A stretch of 64,000 nucleotides of DNA from Candidatus Peregrinibacteria bacterium. Its GTDB lineage: Bacteria > Patescibacteriota > Gracilibacteria > UBA1369 > UBA12463. The stretch is from NCBI GenBank assembly GCA_026395555.1, contig JAPLYO010000024.1:62001-126000 (forward strand). The letters are read 5' to 3'. This document shows, piece by piece, positions 20,896 to 30,986 of this stretch (positions are counted from its first letter, which is position 1; each line of letters opens with the position of its first letter). The notes beneath the pieces were generated by a model that worked only from the letters and a program-made list of their open reading frames with translations, did not search any database and had not been told where the DNA came from. Both the position numbers and the translations under genes were made by a program.

Positions 20896-21609
20896 CTATG
20901 CGTATTTTTCGAAGTGTATGTCTTCTTTTGCCATGCCAATTTCTTCGCAGATTGTTGCCGTGTCAGTGACCATATCGCCAACACCGCAGATGTAGACTTG
21001 TGTCTGGGCAGGTGTCGCAATATTTGCCTTGAGCCAGTCCGTTACTCTTCCGCGACTGCCTTTCCACTCTTCCTCGGGACGTGAAACGGTGATGGTGTAG
21101 GTAAAGTTTGGATATTGCGTATGAAGATTGTCGAGTTCTTCCGTATAGAAGATATCCTTTTCAAATCGAAAACCCCAGATGAGGTGCATGTCTGTGGTAT
21201 TTCCTTTTTCCAATTGATCTTCAATCATGCACCGTAGCGGGGTAATTCCCGTTCCTGTTGCGACAAAAATTGAACGCTTGTTTGGCGATTCGTGAAATAC
21301 GAATTTCCCCAATGGCCCCATCATTGATATATCAGTTCCTTCGGATACGGTAGTCAGCCAGGGAGTTGCGCGTCCGGCTGGAACGAGCTTGATGCAGGTT
21401 GATATAATCTTCTTTTGGCTAGGAGGAGACATAATTGAATAGGATCGGAAAAACAATTTTGGATTTCCGTCCTCTACCTTTATGGTCACAAACTGTCCTG
21501 CGATAAACGATATTTCTTCAGGCTTAAGCAGTTGAAATTGTAGTTCGTATACATCATCAGTTAACGGAATTCTTCGTGTAAGTTTCGCGGTAATAGCTTG
21601 TGGTGGCAT
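20896..21609 (-). CDS. FAD/NAD(P)-binding oxidoreductase, ferredoxin-NADP reductase type
   Basis: The 237-residue product is a two-domain flavoprotein of the ferredoxin-NADP+ reductase superfamily. The FAD domain has GQFVTIKV and the flavin motif FRSYSIMS; the nicotinamide domain has FVATGTGITPLRCMIEDQ, DMHLIWGFR and the C-terminal YICGVGDMV. No 2Fe-2S domain is attached, so an independent electron partner is expected. No partner is evident nearby; the next gene on the same strand is a lipoprotein (20 nt gap). Physiological substrate unknown. Confidence 0.9.
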   Translation of the reverse strand: MPPQAITAKLTRRIPLTDDVYELQFQLLKPEEISFIAGQFVTIKVEDGNPKLFFRSYSIMSPPSQKKIISTCIKLVPAGRATPWLTTVSEGTDISMMGPLGKFVFHESPNKRSIFVATGTGITPLRCMIEDQLEKGNTTDMHLIWGFRFEKDIFYTEELDNLHTQYPNFTYTITVSRPEEEWKGSRGRVTDWLKANIATPAQTQVYICGVGDMVTDTATICEEIGMAKEDIHFEKYA

Positions 21610-21629
21610 GAAAAATATGACGTTATGTG

Positions 21630-22223
21630 TTACTTGATACTGAAGGATCGAACGATCTGTTCGGCTTCTTTCTGCACTGAAGGGTCTTCATTTGAGACGT
21701 AGGATGCTGTGATAATATATCCGGTTCGGTCTTTTACGTAATATGCTTGAATGAATCCAAGTAGGGGATCGGTAGCTGTTCTTTTTCCTTCATATTTTCC
21801 AATGAGTACTTTTTCTTTGTTGCCTGCGATGCTCGTATCTACCTCTTCACGGCTTTTTTCAGCAAAATTTTCCAAGACTGTTTTTTGATTTGCCAGTACG
21901 ACCTTTCCGTAATCAAGCGAAGAGAGTGTATCTCCCAGTGAATTTTTGACGATATTTACATTCGTGACAAATACTTCGTTTTTTCGATTAGCCTGCAGTA
22001 CTACAGACACATTTGCCGGAATGTCGCTCGTGAATTCATTTTTTCGTGTAATCTCCCAGACTTTAGGAACGGTTATTTCATAGTCATCAGCCTGGAAGGT
22101 TTGTAGAGTGGCGGCATCGGGTCCGCTGGAGGTAGATGTAGACGAGCTCCCAAAAGAACATCCGGAGAGAATGATGAGTCCGATGAAACTTGCGCAGAGA
22201 CCTATTATGTTTGATTTTTTCAT
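21630..22223 (-). CDS. Lipoprotein of unknown function
   Basis: A 197-residue exported lipoprotein: signal peptide MKKSNIIGLCASFIGLIILSGC with a clear LSGC lipobox, then a Ser/Thr linker (SFGSSSTSTSSG) and a folded domain starting FQADDYEITVPKVWEI. The ending YYVKDRTGYIITASYVSNED...VRSFSIK resembles the PsbP/DUF1795-like fold found in many bacterial lipoproteins, a weak match. It is anchored to the outer face of the membrane and lies just upstream of the flavin reductase, perhaps in the same transcript. Confidence 0.8.
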   Translation of the reverse strand: MKKSNIIGLCASFIGLIILSGCSFGSSSTSTSSGPDAATLQTFQADDYEITVPKVWEITRKNEFTSDIPANVSVVLQANRKNEVFVTNVNIVKNSLGDTLSSLDYGKVVLANQKTVLENFAEKSREEVDTSIAGNKEKVLIGKYEGKRTATDPLLGFIQAYYVKDRTGYIITASYVSNEDPSVQKEAEQIVRSFSIK

Positions 22224-22367
22224 AGTGAGGTATGAGGAGGTTATGTAGCCTTTTTATTATAGATGAAAATACTGATTAGGTAAAAAATATTAATTTCGCT
22301 CCTACGTGCGATCATCCGAGGTTTTGACTTGTTATTCTTATTGTTTCACCATAAGATACCGTTACTT

Positions 22368-23264
22368 ATGAAAATTGGCATCTTATCGTACTATCATACT
22401 AGCAAGAGAGCAGCGCCCGAGGAACTCAGACTGCTCAAGGAAGCGAGGGCGCTCGGACACAAAGCTCGAATTATCCGTGCTGTTCAGTGCCAGCTGGTTT
22501 TTGATGGTAATAATCCGACCGTACTTTTTGAGGGAAAGCCGTTTCCGAAGTTTGATGTCATCATTCCGAGAGTTACTCTTCTCCGTGCGATCGAACTTCA
22601 GACGGCACTTTTGAAGCAGTTTCAACTTATGGGAGTACAGGTTATCAATGGCTTCCGTCCTATTAATAGAGCCAAAAATAAGTTGAATACGATGCAGATT
22701 TTGAATCATCATAATCTTGGTATACCTCGAACCATCGTCATACGTCGTATGCGTGAGGTGGATTGGGCGGTGAAGTACCTTGGAGGATTGCCTGTGATCA
22801 TCAAGACTCCTTTTGGAACCTATGGAAGCGGTGTGGTTATCTCCGAGAGCAAGCGTTCTCTTACCTCATCGCTCGATGCTATTTGGGGCACGCAGGATAT
22901 TAGTATCGTCCTTCTTCAGGAGTTTATTAAGGAATCCAAAGGAAAAGATATTCGAGTTTTTGTTGTTGGAGGGAAGGTGATTGCTTCAATGATGCGTGCT
23001 GCCGTAAGGGGAGAGTTCCGTTCTAATATAGAGCTTGGTGGGGCTGGCGAGAAAGTTGATATCACTCCCGAGGAGGAGAAGCTTGCCATTAGTGCGACTG
23101 AGGCGCTAGGTCTTCATATTGGGGGTGTAGATATCGTTCGTTCCAAGAGCGGTCCGCTCGTACTGGAGGTCAACGGAAATCCTGGCTTCAAGAAACTTGA
23201 AGAAGTCAGCGGAAAGAACGTAGCAAAAGCTATTATTGAGTTCGTTGTGGCGAAAGTATCGTAA
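22368..23264 (+). CDS. rimK: RimK-like ATP-grasp alpha-L-glutamate ligase
   Basis: RimK-family ATP-grasp enzymes add glutamate (or other amino acids) to a protein C-terminus such as ribosomal protein bS6, or to small molecules. I start at the ATG at 22368 (MKIGILSYYHTSKRAAPEE), giving 298 residues. Visible motifs are RAKNKLNTMQILNHHNLGIP, the ATP-lid GGLPVIIKTPFGTYGSGVVI, LLQEFIKESKGKDIRVFVV, and the metal site VLEVNGNPGFKKLEEVSG. All ATP-grasp elements are present. Whether bS6 is the target cannot be told, as rpsF is not nearby. It is convergent with clpP. Confidence 0.88.
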   Translation: MKIGILSYYHTSKRAAPEELRLLKEARALGHKARIIRAVQCQLVFDGNNPTVLFEGKPFPKFDVIIPRVTLLRAIELQTALLKQFQLMGVQVINGFRPINRAKNKLNTMQILNHHNLGIPRTIVIRRMREVDWAVKYLGGLPVIIKTPFGTYGSGVVISESKRSLTSSLDAIWGTQDISIVLLQEFIKESKGKDIRVFVVGGKVIASMMRAAVRGEFRSNIELGGAGEKVDITPEEEKLAISATEALGLHIGGVDIVRSKSGPLVLEVNGNPGFKKLEEVSGKNVAKAIIEFVVAKVS

Positions 23265-23278
23265 GTATCTTCAGGTTA

Positions 23279-23905
23279 TTACGCCTTCTTCATACTTTTC
23301 ACAACCTGATCGACCAATCCATATTCAAGAGCCTGTTCGGCCGTCATGAAGTTGTCTCGGTCGGTATCTTTCTCGATGACCTTGATCGACTGACCTGTAT
23401 GTTTTGCGAGAATACCATTGAGACGATCCTTTGTGCGGATGATGTGATCAGCATGAATTCGGATATCGCTCGCCTGACCCTCTGTGCCACCAAGTGGCTG
23501 ATGAATCATCACCTCTGAATTTGGAAGTGCAAAACGTTTTCCCTTCGTACCACCTGCGAGCATGATAGATCCCATAGATGCAGCAAGACCTACGCATACC
23601 GTCTGAACGTCTGGAACGATTGACTGCATCGTGTCATATATAGCGAGACCGGCCGTGACATGACCGCCCGGACTTTGAATGTACATCGTGATATCTTTTT
23701 TTGGATTTTCCTTTTCGAGGTAGAGAAGCTGCGCAATAATCATATTGGCTACTCCATCATCAATGGCGCTTCCGAGAAAGACGATTCGCTCTTTTAATAA
23801 AAGTGAAAAAATGTCATAGGCCCGTTCTCCATCGCTACTTTTTTGAATAACGGTTGGCACAAGCATATTCGTGATTCTTTGGAATCGGTGATCAAGTAAC
23901 GTCAT
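23279..23905 (-). CDS. clpP: ATP-dependent Clp protease proteolytic subunit
   Basis: ClpP forms the barrel-shaped peptidase that works with ClpX or ClpC unfoldases. The 208-residue protein shows the catalytic triad: Ser110 in GLAASMGS, His135 in MIHQP, Asp180 in EKDTDRDNF. The pattern [22 protein letters not shown] and [19 protein letters not shown] are standard. No long propeptide is present. The 20 nt upstream of the start are pyrimidine-rich without a Shine-Dalgarno. Unfoldase partners are outside the window. Confidence 0.97.
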   Translation of the reverse strand: MTLLDHRFQRITNMLVPTVIQKSSDGERAYDIFSLLLKERIVFLGSAIDDGVANMIIAQLLYLEKENPKKDITMYIQSPGGHVTAGLAIYDTMQSIVPDVQTVCVGLAASMGSIMLAGGTKGKRFALPNSEVMIHQPLGGTEGQASDIRIHADHIIRTKDRLNGILAKHTGQSIKVIEKDTDRDNFMTAEQALEYGLVDQVVKSMKKA

Positions 23906-23972
23906 ATAAAGAGTGGGGTTAGAGGAGGATTGAAAAATAATATTTTTTCTTCTCCTATTGTATCACCCTTCT

Positions 23973-24596
23973 TTATTCTTGAAAAAGTATTCTTCCTAAT
24001 CGAACCATCGTTGCTCCTTCTTCTATAGCGATGAGATAATCATCACTCATTCCCATTGATAATCTCGACAGAGGATTTTTGAATTCCTTTTCTAATTTAT
24101 CTCGTTGCATTCGGAGCCCCTTATATATGTAACGACAATTTCCATTCTTTGATGGTATGACCATGAGTCCTTCGAACTCGAGATTTGGAAATTCTTTTCT
24201 CTTCTCTAATATTTCCCGCACCTCATCCATAGATAGTCCGTGCTCCTTGTTTTCATCGGCATTAATCTGAAGGAGAACTTTTTGAGTTTTCTTCATCTCG
24301 GCGGCGACATCATTAATCTTCTTCGCGAGACCGAGTGAGTCCACGCTATGTATGAGCTCTATAGGATAGGAAAGAAGGAGGTGAACCTTGTTTCTCTGAA
24401 GGTGCCCTATGAAGTGATGTCGTATATTATTGATATCCTTTAGGTCCGGATAGGAATCTCGAAGGTGCTGGACAGTGCTCCACCCCAAATTTCGGACCCC
24501 ATTTTCCAAAAGAATTTTAATTTTCTTTACGGAATGTCCCTTCACTGCGGCTACCAAGGTAACGTTTTTTGCGATATTTAAGCTTTGGATGTTCAT
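23973..24596 (-). CDS. yggS: YggS-family pyridoxal phosphate homeostasis protein
   Basis: A 207-residue PLP-binding TIM-barrel protein (YggS/PROSC) that keeps free pyridoxal phosphate in balance; it has no known catalytic reaction. Lys19 in VAAVKGHS is the PLP lysine; HFIGHLQRNKV, HSVDSLGLAKKI, LLQINADENKEHGL and LSMGMSDDYLIAIEEGATMVRLG follow in family order. The protein is slightly shorter than usual at the N-terminus. It is transcribed away from the 16S gene, with which it shares an upstream region. Confidence 0.92.
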   Translation of the reverse strand: MNIQSLNIAKNVTLVAAVKGHSVKKIKILLENGVRNLGWSTVQHLRDSYPDLKDINNIRHHFIGHLQRNKVHLLLSYPIELIHSVDSLGLAKKINDVAAEMKKTQKVLLQINADENKEHGLSMDEVREILEKRKEFPNLEFEGLMVIPSKNGNCRYIYKGLRMQRDKLEKEFKNPLSRLSMGMSDDYLIAIEEGATMVRLGRILFQE

Positions 24597-24642
24597 ATTT
24601 CTCCCATAGTATACCCTATTTCACCTTCTTTTAAAAATGTCC

Positions 24643-24671
24643 TTGACTCGGCAGACTTCTTTAAATACAAT
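24643..24671 (+). promoter_or_regulatory. Promoter of the 16S rRNA unit
   Basis: TTGACT (24643-24648), 17-nt spacer, TACAAT (24666-24671). This is the best consensus promoter between yggS and 16S, about 175 nt before the mature 16S 5' end. Confidence 0.85.
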
Positions 24672-24726
24672 ACCCCTGCTCTTGAAGCTTATTTGGCTTT
24701 AAGGAGCGCACATTTTTTTTCTTCGC

Positions 24727-24737
24727 GTCCTTTAACA
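24727..24737 (+). promoter_or_regulatory. BoxA-like antitermination element in the 16S leader
   Basis: GTCCTTTAACA closely resembles the rrn boxA consensus (GCTCTTTAACA). It lies inside the 16S leader. The preceding bases AAGGA/TCCTT and CGC/GCG (24701-24731) can form a hairpin overlapping its start. BoxA binds NusB-S10 to prevent early termination in rRNA operons. Confidence 0.6.
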
Positions 24738-24846
24738 TTCAGAATGTAGTAGAGAAGCTAGATAACAAAGTTTTTTGTTTTTCTTAAAAATATAAACTCT
24801 GTGTTTCTTTCTTCGGAAAGAAGTGCCGAGTATAAACTAATGTTTA

Positions 24847-26305
<1,459 letters not shown>

Positions 26306-26317
26306 ACAGAGATATAG

Positions 26318-26343
26318 CCTATGATTCCTTCGGGAATCATAGG
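26318..26343 (+). other. Perfect hairpin in the 16S trailer
   Basis: CCTATGATTCC and GGAATCATAGG form an 11-bp perfect stem closed by a TTCG tetraloop. A second, imperfect TTCG hairpin follows at about 26352-26383. There is no T-run, so these look like RNA processing or stability structures rather than terminators. Confidence 0.75.
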
Positions 26344-26437
26344 TAAGGTCGACCCCTTATCGTCCTTCGGGATCATAAGCGGGTAGTTATCTAGAGTTCT
26401 CTACTACATTTTGAATGTTAAGACGCCGAAAGGCAGG

Positions 26438-26464
26438 AGCCCTTAGCGTAAGGGCTTTTCTTTT
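26438..26464 (+). terminator. Rho-independent terminator of the 16S unit
   Basis: AGCCCTTA/TAAGGGCT, an 8-bp perfect stem with a 3-nt loop, followed by TTTTCTTTT. It ends the 16S transcript before any 23S gene, 23 nt before tRNA-Ala(TGC). Confidence 0.85.
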
Positions 26465-26486
26465 ACATCAAGTTTCATTTTGCCAT

Positions 26487-26563
26487 GGGGACATAGCTCA
26501 GCTGGCTAGAGCACCTGCTTTGCAAGCAGGGGGTCCGGGGTTCGAATCCCCGTGTCTCCACCA
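26487..26563 (+). tRNA. tRNA-Ala (TGC)
   Basis: Complete cloverleaf: GGGGACA/TGTCTCC with the alanine identity pair G3:U70, anticodon stem CCTGC/GCAGG around TTTGCAA (anticodon TGC). CCA is encoded. It sits after the 16S terminator, so it may need its own promoter or read-through. Confidence 0.96.
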
Positions 26564-26587
26564 GATTTTTGCGAAGCAAAAATTGAT

Positions 26588-26617
26588 CCCGTTCCCGTTT
26601 TCGGTTCGGGTTTTTTT
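26588..26617 (+). terminator. Likely terminator after tRNA-Ala(TGC)
   Basis: CCCG ... CCG-TTTT-CGG ... CGGG form a stem with a small internal loop, followed by seven T. A related unit, ATCCCGTTCCCGATTTCCCG, occurs after tRNA-Leu(GAG) near 49315 but lacks the T-run. Confidence 0.65.
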
Positions 26618-26864
26618 GTTGTGCCTGATTTTGTCAGCAGGAGGATCTGGTTGTCTTATTATATACCTATATCCGTTTTGATGTCTTTTTGCTGTATATT
26701 TGGATACGCCCTCTCTATATATCTGGGCCTCTTGACTTTCGAAGCTGAATTCTATGGTCGACCATAGGTTTTAGCTTTGGATATTTCAGAGTACAAAACA
26801 GTTATTGACAAACCGCATAAAATTGGTAGAATACTACTCTAGCATTTTATAGCAAACCCTACAT
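26618..26864. other. Spacer with a promoter for the lipoprotein genes
   Basis: No gene is seen here. The notable items are a 16-bp perfect palindrome CTATGGTCGACCATAG (26752-26767) and a promoter with TTGACA (26805-26810), a 16-nt spacer and TAGAAT (26827-26832) in front of the lipoprotein gene at 26865. Confidence 0.6.
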
Positions 26865-27680
26865 ATGCGCACTTCTTCCCTCCTCGTAGCAGCAGCGTTG
26901 AGCCTGAGCGGCTGTGCAACAGATCAGCTCGAAGGTTCGAATGTGACTCTAGCGACAAAAAGTACGGGAAATGGCGGCCGACGCATATTGCCATTTCAGC
27001 GAGACAATGAGCCAAAAATAGAGAAACCAGATCCATGTATCTCTCTTATAAAAGACCCCTCGTTCAAATCATTTTACTTAAAATGGAGAGGGCTCATGAA
27101 GGATATCTTGAAAGATACAACACCGGCCTTACCAGAATTGCACGACTCAAGTGCCCCCATGTGTGAAATGACCACTGTAGATAAAAATATTACCACCAAA
27201 ATTCATTCTTTTTTTGGTGCCGATGGACAATTTGTTGGGCATATCATAAGACCAGAAAAGCCAAATAACTCCTTCCGAATTTCTCTTGAAACAACATTTG
27301 GCGGCATTGATGGCAAGCAAAACCCTGCCCCCGACTTAGGACAGGTAGATAATGATCCAAATCAATGTGCGGCGCTCAAGATTGATGTATGGAAAGAGTG
27401 GGAAAGGCTCATACCGCTTTCGCCAGACCACGTGCCCGGTGCTGTACCAACAATCGGGCAGATTCATGAAGATACCGTATATCTTCCTTGTGATCCGACA
27501 GCGCCAGCGATGATTGGCGGTTACGGTTGTGGGTACGAGGCACCTTCACCTGAGAATGGCAATCAACTTGTCGATGGTTGCGGCGGCGGCGGTGACTTTC
27601 TCGATCGGAATGAGGTTACGGCACTTATTCAGTGCCTCCAGAATGAAATGAAAATCGTTGCAAAGGAAATGTGTCTCTAG
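26865..27680 (+). CDS. Lipoprotein of unknown function
   Basis: A 271-residue exported protein with signal peptide MRTSSLLVAAALSLSGC and an LSGC lipobox. The mature part is cysteine-rich (Cys in DPCISL, APMCEMT, QCAALK, YLPCDP, GYGCGYEA, DGCGGGG, IQCLQN, EMCL), suggesting disulfides outside the cytoplasm. A glycine-rich GGYGCGYE...GCGGGGDFLDRNE stretch near the C-terminus ends in a DxN segment that could bind a metal; this is speculative. I do not recognise the family. A second lipoprotein-like gene follows 63 nt later; both may be transcribed from the promoter at 26805. Confidence 0.8.
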   Translation: MRTSSLLVAAALSLSGCATDQLEGSNVTLATKSTGNGGRRILPFQRDNEPKIEKPDPCISLIKDPSFKSFYLKWRGLMKDILKDTTPALPELHDSSAPMCEMTTVDKNITTKIHSFFGADGQFVGHIIRPEKPNNSFRISLETTFGGIDGKQNPAPDLGQVDNDPNQCAALKIDVWKEWERLIPLSPDHVPGAVPTIGQIHEDTVYLPCDPTAPAMIGGYGCGYEAPSPENGNQLVDGCGGGGDFLDRNEVTALIQCLQNEMKIVAKEMCL

Positions 27681-27743
27681 TTGCTGGAATGAAATAGTTA
27701 GAATAAAAGTATATATTAATCTCTCATCATTTACCTCCCTCCT

Positions 27744-28223
27744 ATGAAATTGTCTCAAACTCTTCTTCCTGCACTGGCTTCACTTTCTCTTGCATTGACT
27801 CCTGCGTGTACTCAAAAGTCTGCGGAAAAACCAGCACTTACCGAACAGGATCGGGAGCTGTGTGATTTGGCAATCCGACATACTAGATATTCTATAGGTG
27901 CTATTTATATTCTCAAGGTTCAGTATCCTGATAAGATGGAGTATCCAATCTCTAGTGACTATACTGCTCATGCTGGAGAGGGAATCGATCTTTATACTAA
28001 AACGCAATTAGTTGAACAAAATCTTATTTCAAGTAGAGAGATGCTCATGCGTGATTGTGACGCACGGTTTGATGATGAAAAGCCTGCATTACGAACTTGT
28101 GAGGATGAGGGCGGAAATGCGTGGTGTAAGCTTGATCTTTCCCAGCTGAGAAATAAGGTCAAAGCATTAACTTCCGGTAATGCCGTTGAGCATGATTTTT
28201 TTCTTTCCAAGGAAGATAAATAA
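27744..28223 (+). CDS. Small exported protein, probable lipoprotein
   Basis: A 159-residue protein with signal peptide MKLSQTLLPALASLSLALTPAC; the TPAC sequence is an imperfect lipobox, so lipid modification is likely but not certain. The mature part has five cysteines after the putative lipid cysteine-proximal region (LCDLAI, RDCDAR, RTCEDE, AWCKLD), is charged, and has no recognised domain. It follows the 26865 lipoprotein on the same strand and its C-terminus is convergent with the slipin gene (10-nt gap). Function unknown. Confidence 0.75.
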   Translation: MKLSQTLLPALASLSLALTPACTQKSAEKPALTEQDRELCDLAIRHTRYSIGAIYILKVQYPDKMEYPISSDYTAHAGEGIDLYTKTQLVEQNLISSREMLMRDCDARFDDEKPALRTCEDEGGNAWCKLDLSQLRNKVKALTSGNAVEHDFFLSKEDK

Positions 28224-28233
28224 TTAGACCTTC

Positions 28234-29013
28234 TTACTTCTTCGCTCCCTCAGCCTCCATAAACCGCTTCACGTCCTGAATCGTTCCCATAAACTGTGAT
28301 GGGAAGATGATGGTGGAGTTCTTTTCGACGGCGATTTCGGCCATCGTTTGGAGGTTGCGGAGCTGAAGGGCAATCGGGTGTTCCATCATGATGTCGGCGG
28401 TTTCGGCGAGTTTTTGAGAAGAGAGGAACTCACCCTCGGCGGCGATGATTTTGGCACGCTTTTCGCGTTCGGCCTCGGCCTGTTTGGCCATGGCGCGCTG
28501 CATGGATTCCGGAAGTTCGATGTCCTTAATTTCTACCACAGAGATAATCACACCCCAACTTTCCGTGTGGGTATCGAGTACCGTAGTGATTTCTTTGTTG
28601 ATGGTCTCGCGTTCGCTGAGGATCTCGTCGAGTTGAAAGCGGCCGACGATGTTGCGCATGGAGGTCTGAGCGATTTGATTAATGGCGTCCATTACCCGTT
28701 CAATGGCGACGATGCTCTTGATGGGGTCGACGATTTTGTAGTAGGCGACGGCGGATATGTCCACTGAGACGTTATCTTTTGTAATGATTTTTTGTTTTGG
28801 AATTGGCATCGTGATCGTTCGCATGTCGACTTTTCTGACTCGATCGATGAGGGGAATCATCCAGTTCAAGCCTGGCTCTTTGACTCCTACGACTTTACCA
28901 AATCGGAAGATGACACCTTTTTCATATTGTGAGACCGTGAAGAATCCACTGAGAATGAGCGCTACGATTACGATGATGTAGGGATACTGGGCGATGAATT
29001 CGAGCATGATCAA
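28234..29013 (-). CDS. Slipin (SPFH/stomatin-like membrane protein)
   Basis: A 259-residue SPFH-domain protein with one N-terminal membrane hairpin or helix (about 8-28) followed by the stomatin core: [55 protein letters not shown], and the coiled-coil [22 protein letters not shown]. Slipins form large membrane rings that organise lipid domains. They are often encoded next to an NfeD protease partner; none is present here, the neighbour being a P-type ATPase gene 30 nt upstream. The product is probably functional but orphaned. Confidence 0.93.
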   Translation of the reverse strand: MIMLEFIAQYPYIIVIVALILSGFFTVSQYEKGVIFRFGKVVGVKEPGLNWMIPLIDRVRKVDMRTITMPIPKQKIITKDNVSVDISAVAYYKIVDPIKSIVAIERVMDAINQIAQTSMRNIVGRFQLDEILSERETINKEITTVLDTHTESWGVIISVVEIKDIELPESMQRAMAKQAEAEREKRAKIIAAEGEFLSSQKLAETADIMMEHPIALQLRNLQTMAEIAVEKNSTIIFPSQFMGTIQDVKRFMEAEGAKK

Positions 29014-29043
29014 TAGTAGTTATATAATGAGTAGTGGAAATAT

Positions 29044-30903
29044 TTAGTCGGTATGTACACGCAGTGCGTTAAGGATGACGACAATGTCCACCGCCTCCTG
29101 AATGATGGCACCATAGAGAGGAGGGATGTAGCCGAAGGCGGCGATGATCATGAAAAAAACGCTCAGTCCCATGCCTGTAAATATGCTCTGTTTGGCGATT
29201 TTGAGGGTGCGCCGAGCGATAGCGAAGGCGTCACTTACTCGTTCGATGTTATCTACCATGATGACGATATCCGCTACTTCTGAAGTTGCCGTGGAGCCAG
29301 TGGATCCCATGGCGATTCCTATGTCTGCTGCTGCTAATGCTGGCGCGTCGTTGATTCCATCTCCTACCATGACAACCGGTGATGACTCTTTGCGAAGTCG
29401 TTCGATATGTTTGAGTTTGTCATCAGGAAGGCATTCGGCAATCACTTCATGCACGCCTGCCTGTTCACCTATGTGGTTGGCTACCGCTTTTCGATCGCCT
29501 GTGAGCATAACAGTTCGTCGTATTCCGTGTCGATGAAGTGACTCAAAGAGTGTTTTTACCTCTGGACGTACGGTGTCTGCGAGATAAATTGTTCCGAGAA
29601 ATTCTTTCTCGCTGGCCAGATATAACGCCATTTTTCCATGACTCTTAAGATTTATTTCATGCTCCTTCACGTCCTTTGGGATGTTTATGCCCTGTGATTC
29701 TATGAGCCCAAGTTTTCCTAAATAATATGTCGTATGGTCGAGTTTTCCTTTTGCTCCGCTTCCAATAATTTCCTCAAATTCCGTTGGGTAGGATAGTGCG
29801 ATGTTGTTGGTTTTTGCGTACTGAATTAATGAACGTGCGATGACGTGTACGGAGACCTGGTCGAGCGATGCGGCAATTTGTATAATCTCCTCCGGTGTTC
29901 CTTTCTCTGCCTTTATTTCTGTGATATTAGGTACACCAAATGTGAGCGTTCCCGTCTTATCAAAAACAAATGTTTTTGTATTTCCAAGCGCTTCGAGTGC
30001 GCCGCCATTCTTGATGATGATACCTTTTTTGGCCGCCTTGCTCATGCCGGAAACGATAGCAATTGGTGTGGCGAGAATGAGCGGACAAGGAGTTGCCACG
30101 ACGAGTACCGCCAAGAGGCGCATGCCCTCATGTGCCAATGCCCATGCGGTTCCAGAGAGTATGAGTGTGATAATGGTGAACCATCCACTATATCGATCTG
30201 CAAGACGAACCATCGGAGCCTTTGTTTTTTCTGCGCCCTCTACGAGACGAATGATTTGTTCGTACTGGCTGTCTTTACTTACGTGAATTGCTTTAATCTC
30301 AAGTACATTTCCTTTGTTGATGCTTCCGCTCATAACATGACTGTTTAATCCTTTCTCAACCGGGATTGATTCTCCGGTTAGCGCGGATTCATCCATAGGA
30401 GAGTTTCCTTCTGTTACGATTCCATCTACGGCGACTACCTCGCCTGGTTTTACGACGATGATATCTCCAATCCCTACCTCATCGACTGGTATACTTCGTA
30501 ATTCGCCTTTTTCTTTTTTATGAGCTTTACGAGGAGCATTTGAAATTAGCGAGGTTAGCTCTTTTTTTGCACGAGAGAGAGCGAAATTTTCAAGAGCTCT
30601 TCCTCCCGAAAGCATGAGCACGATGAATATACCAGCGAGGTACTGATTCATTACATACGAGGTAATGATTGCCAAGAGAGCGATAATGTCAGCACCAAAT
30701 TGGCCTTTTCGAATGGCTCCGATTATTTCAATGAATACCGGTATGGAACCTATGATAAGTAACACTCTAAAAATTTCCATAGCCAAGTCTTCCATTCCCT
30801 GAGTGCGCAGTATCACCCAAGCGATGATACTTATAAGAGACGCTATTCCAATAGCATATTCGACGGGAAATGAACGGAGAGATATTTTTTTCTTCATGGT
30901 CAT
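29044..30903 (-). CDS. Heavy-metal P1B-type ATPase
   Basis: A 619-residue membrane pump. Landmarks are the phosphorylation motif DKTGTLTFG, the actuator TGES in DESALTGESIPVEKG, GDGINDAPALAAADIGIAMG, and the metal-passage motif ATPCPLIL in the membrane. CPL instead of CPC, and the absence of an N-terminal metal-binding (HMA) domain, argue against a standard copper exporter; a zinc/cadmium/cobalt-like or other divalent specificity is more likely. A TATAGT box about 7 nt before the ATG at 30903 (minus strand) suggests a very short leader. It is divergent from the VIT transporter, hinting at shared metal handling. Confidence 0.9.
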   Translation of the reverse strand: MTMKKKISLRSFPVEYAIGIASLISIIAWVILRTQGMEDLAMEIFRVLLIIGSIPVFIEIIGAIRKGQFGADIIALLAIITSYVMNQYLAGIFIVLMLSGGRALENFALSRAKKELTSLISNAPRKAHKKEKGELRSIPVDEVGIGDIIVVKPGEVVAVDGIVTEGNSPMDESALTGESIPVEKGLNSHVMSGSINKGNVLEIKAIHVSKDSQYEQIIRLVEGAEKTKAPMVRLADRYSGWFTIITLILSGTAWALAHEGMRLLAVLVVATPCPLILATPIAIVSGMSKAAKKGIIIKNGGALEALGNTKTFVFDKTGTLTFGVPNITEIKAEKGTPEEIIQIAASLDQVSVHVIARSLIQYAKTNNIALSYPTEFEEIIGSGAKGKLDHTTYYLGKLGLIESQGINIPKDVKEHEINLKSHGKMALYLASEKEFLGTIYLADTVRPEVKTLFESLHRHGIRRTVMLTGDRKAVANHIGEQAGVHEVIAECLPDDKLKHIERLRKESSPVVMVGDGINDAPALAAADIGIAMGSTGSTATSEVADIVIMVDNIERVSDAFAIARRTLKIAKQSIFTGMGLSVFFMIIAAFGYIPPLYGAIIQEAVDIVVILNALRVHTD

Positions 30904-30949
30904 ACTATATATAGTTACGGACGTGGAAATTATCCTCTCTGTAATTTTA

Positions 30950-30977
30950 TTGTCAAATAGCCATTCTTTGCTATGAT
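30950..30977 (+). promoter_or_regulatory. Promoter of the VIT-family gene, leaderless
   Basis: TTGTCA (30950-30955), 16-nt spacer, TATGAT (30972-30977) with extended TGC. The ATG at 30987 starts 9 nt after the -10 box, so transcription would begin almost at the start codon. Confidence 0.65.
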
Positions 30978-30986
30978 GGGACTACT

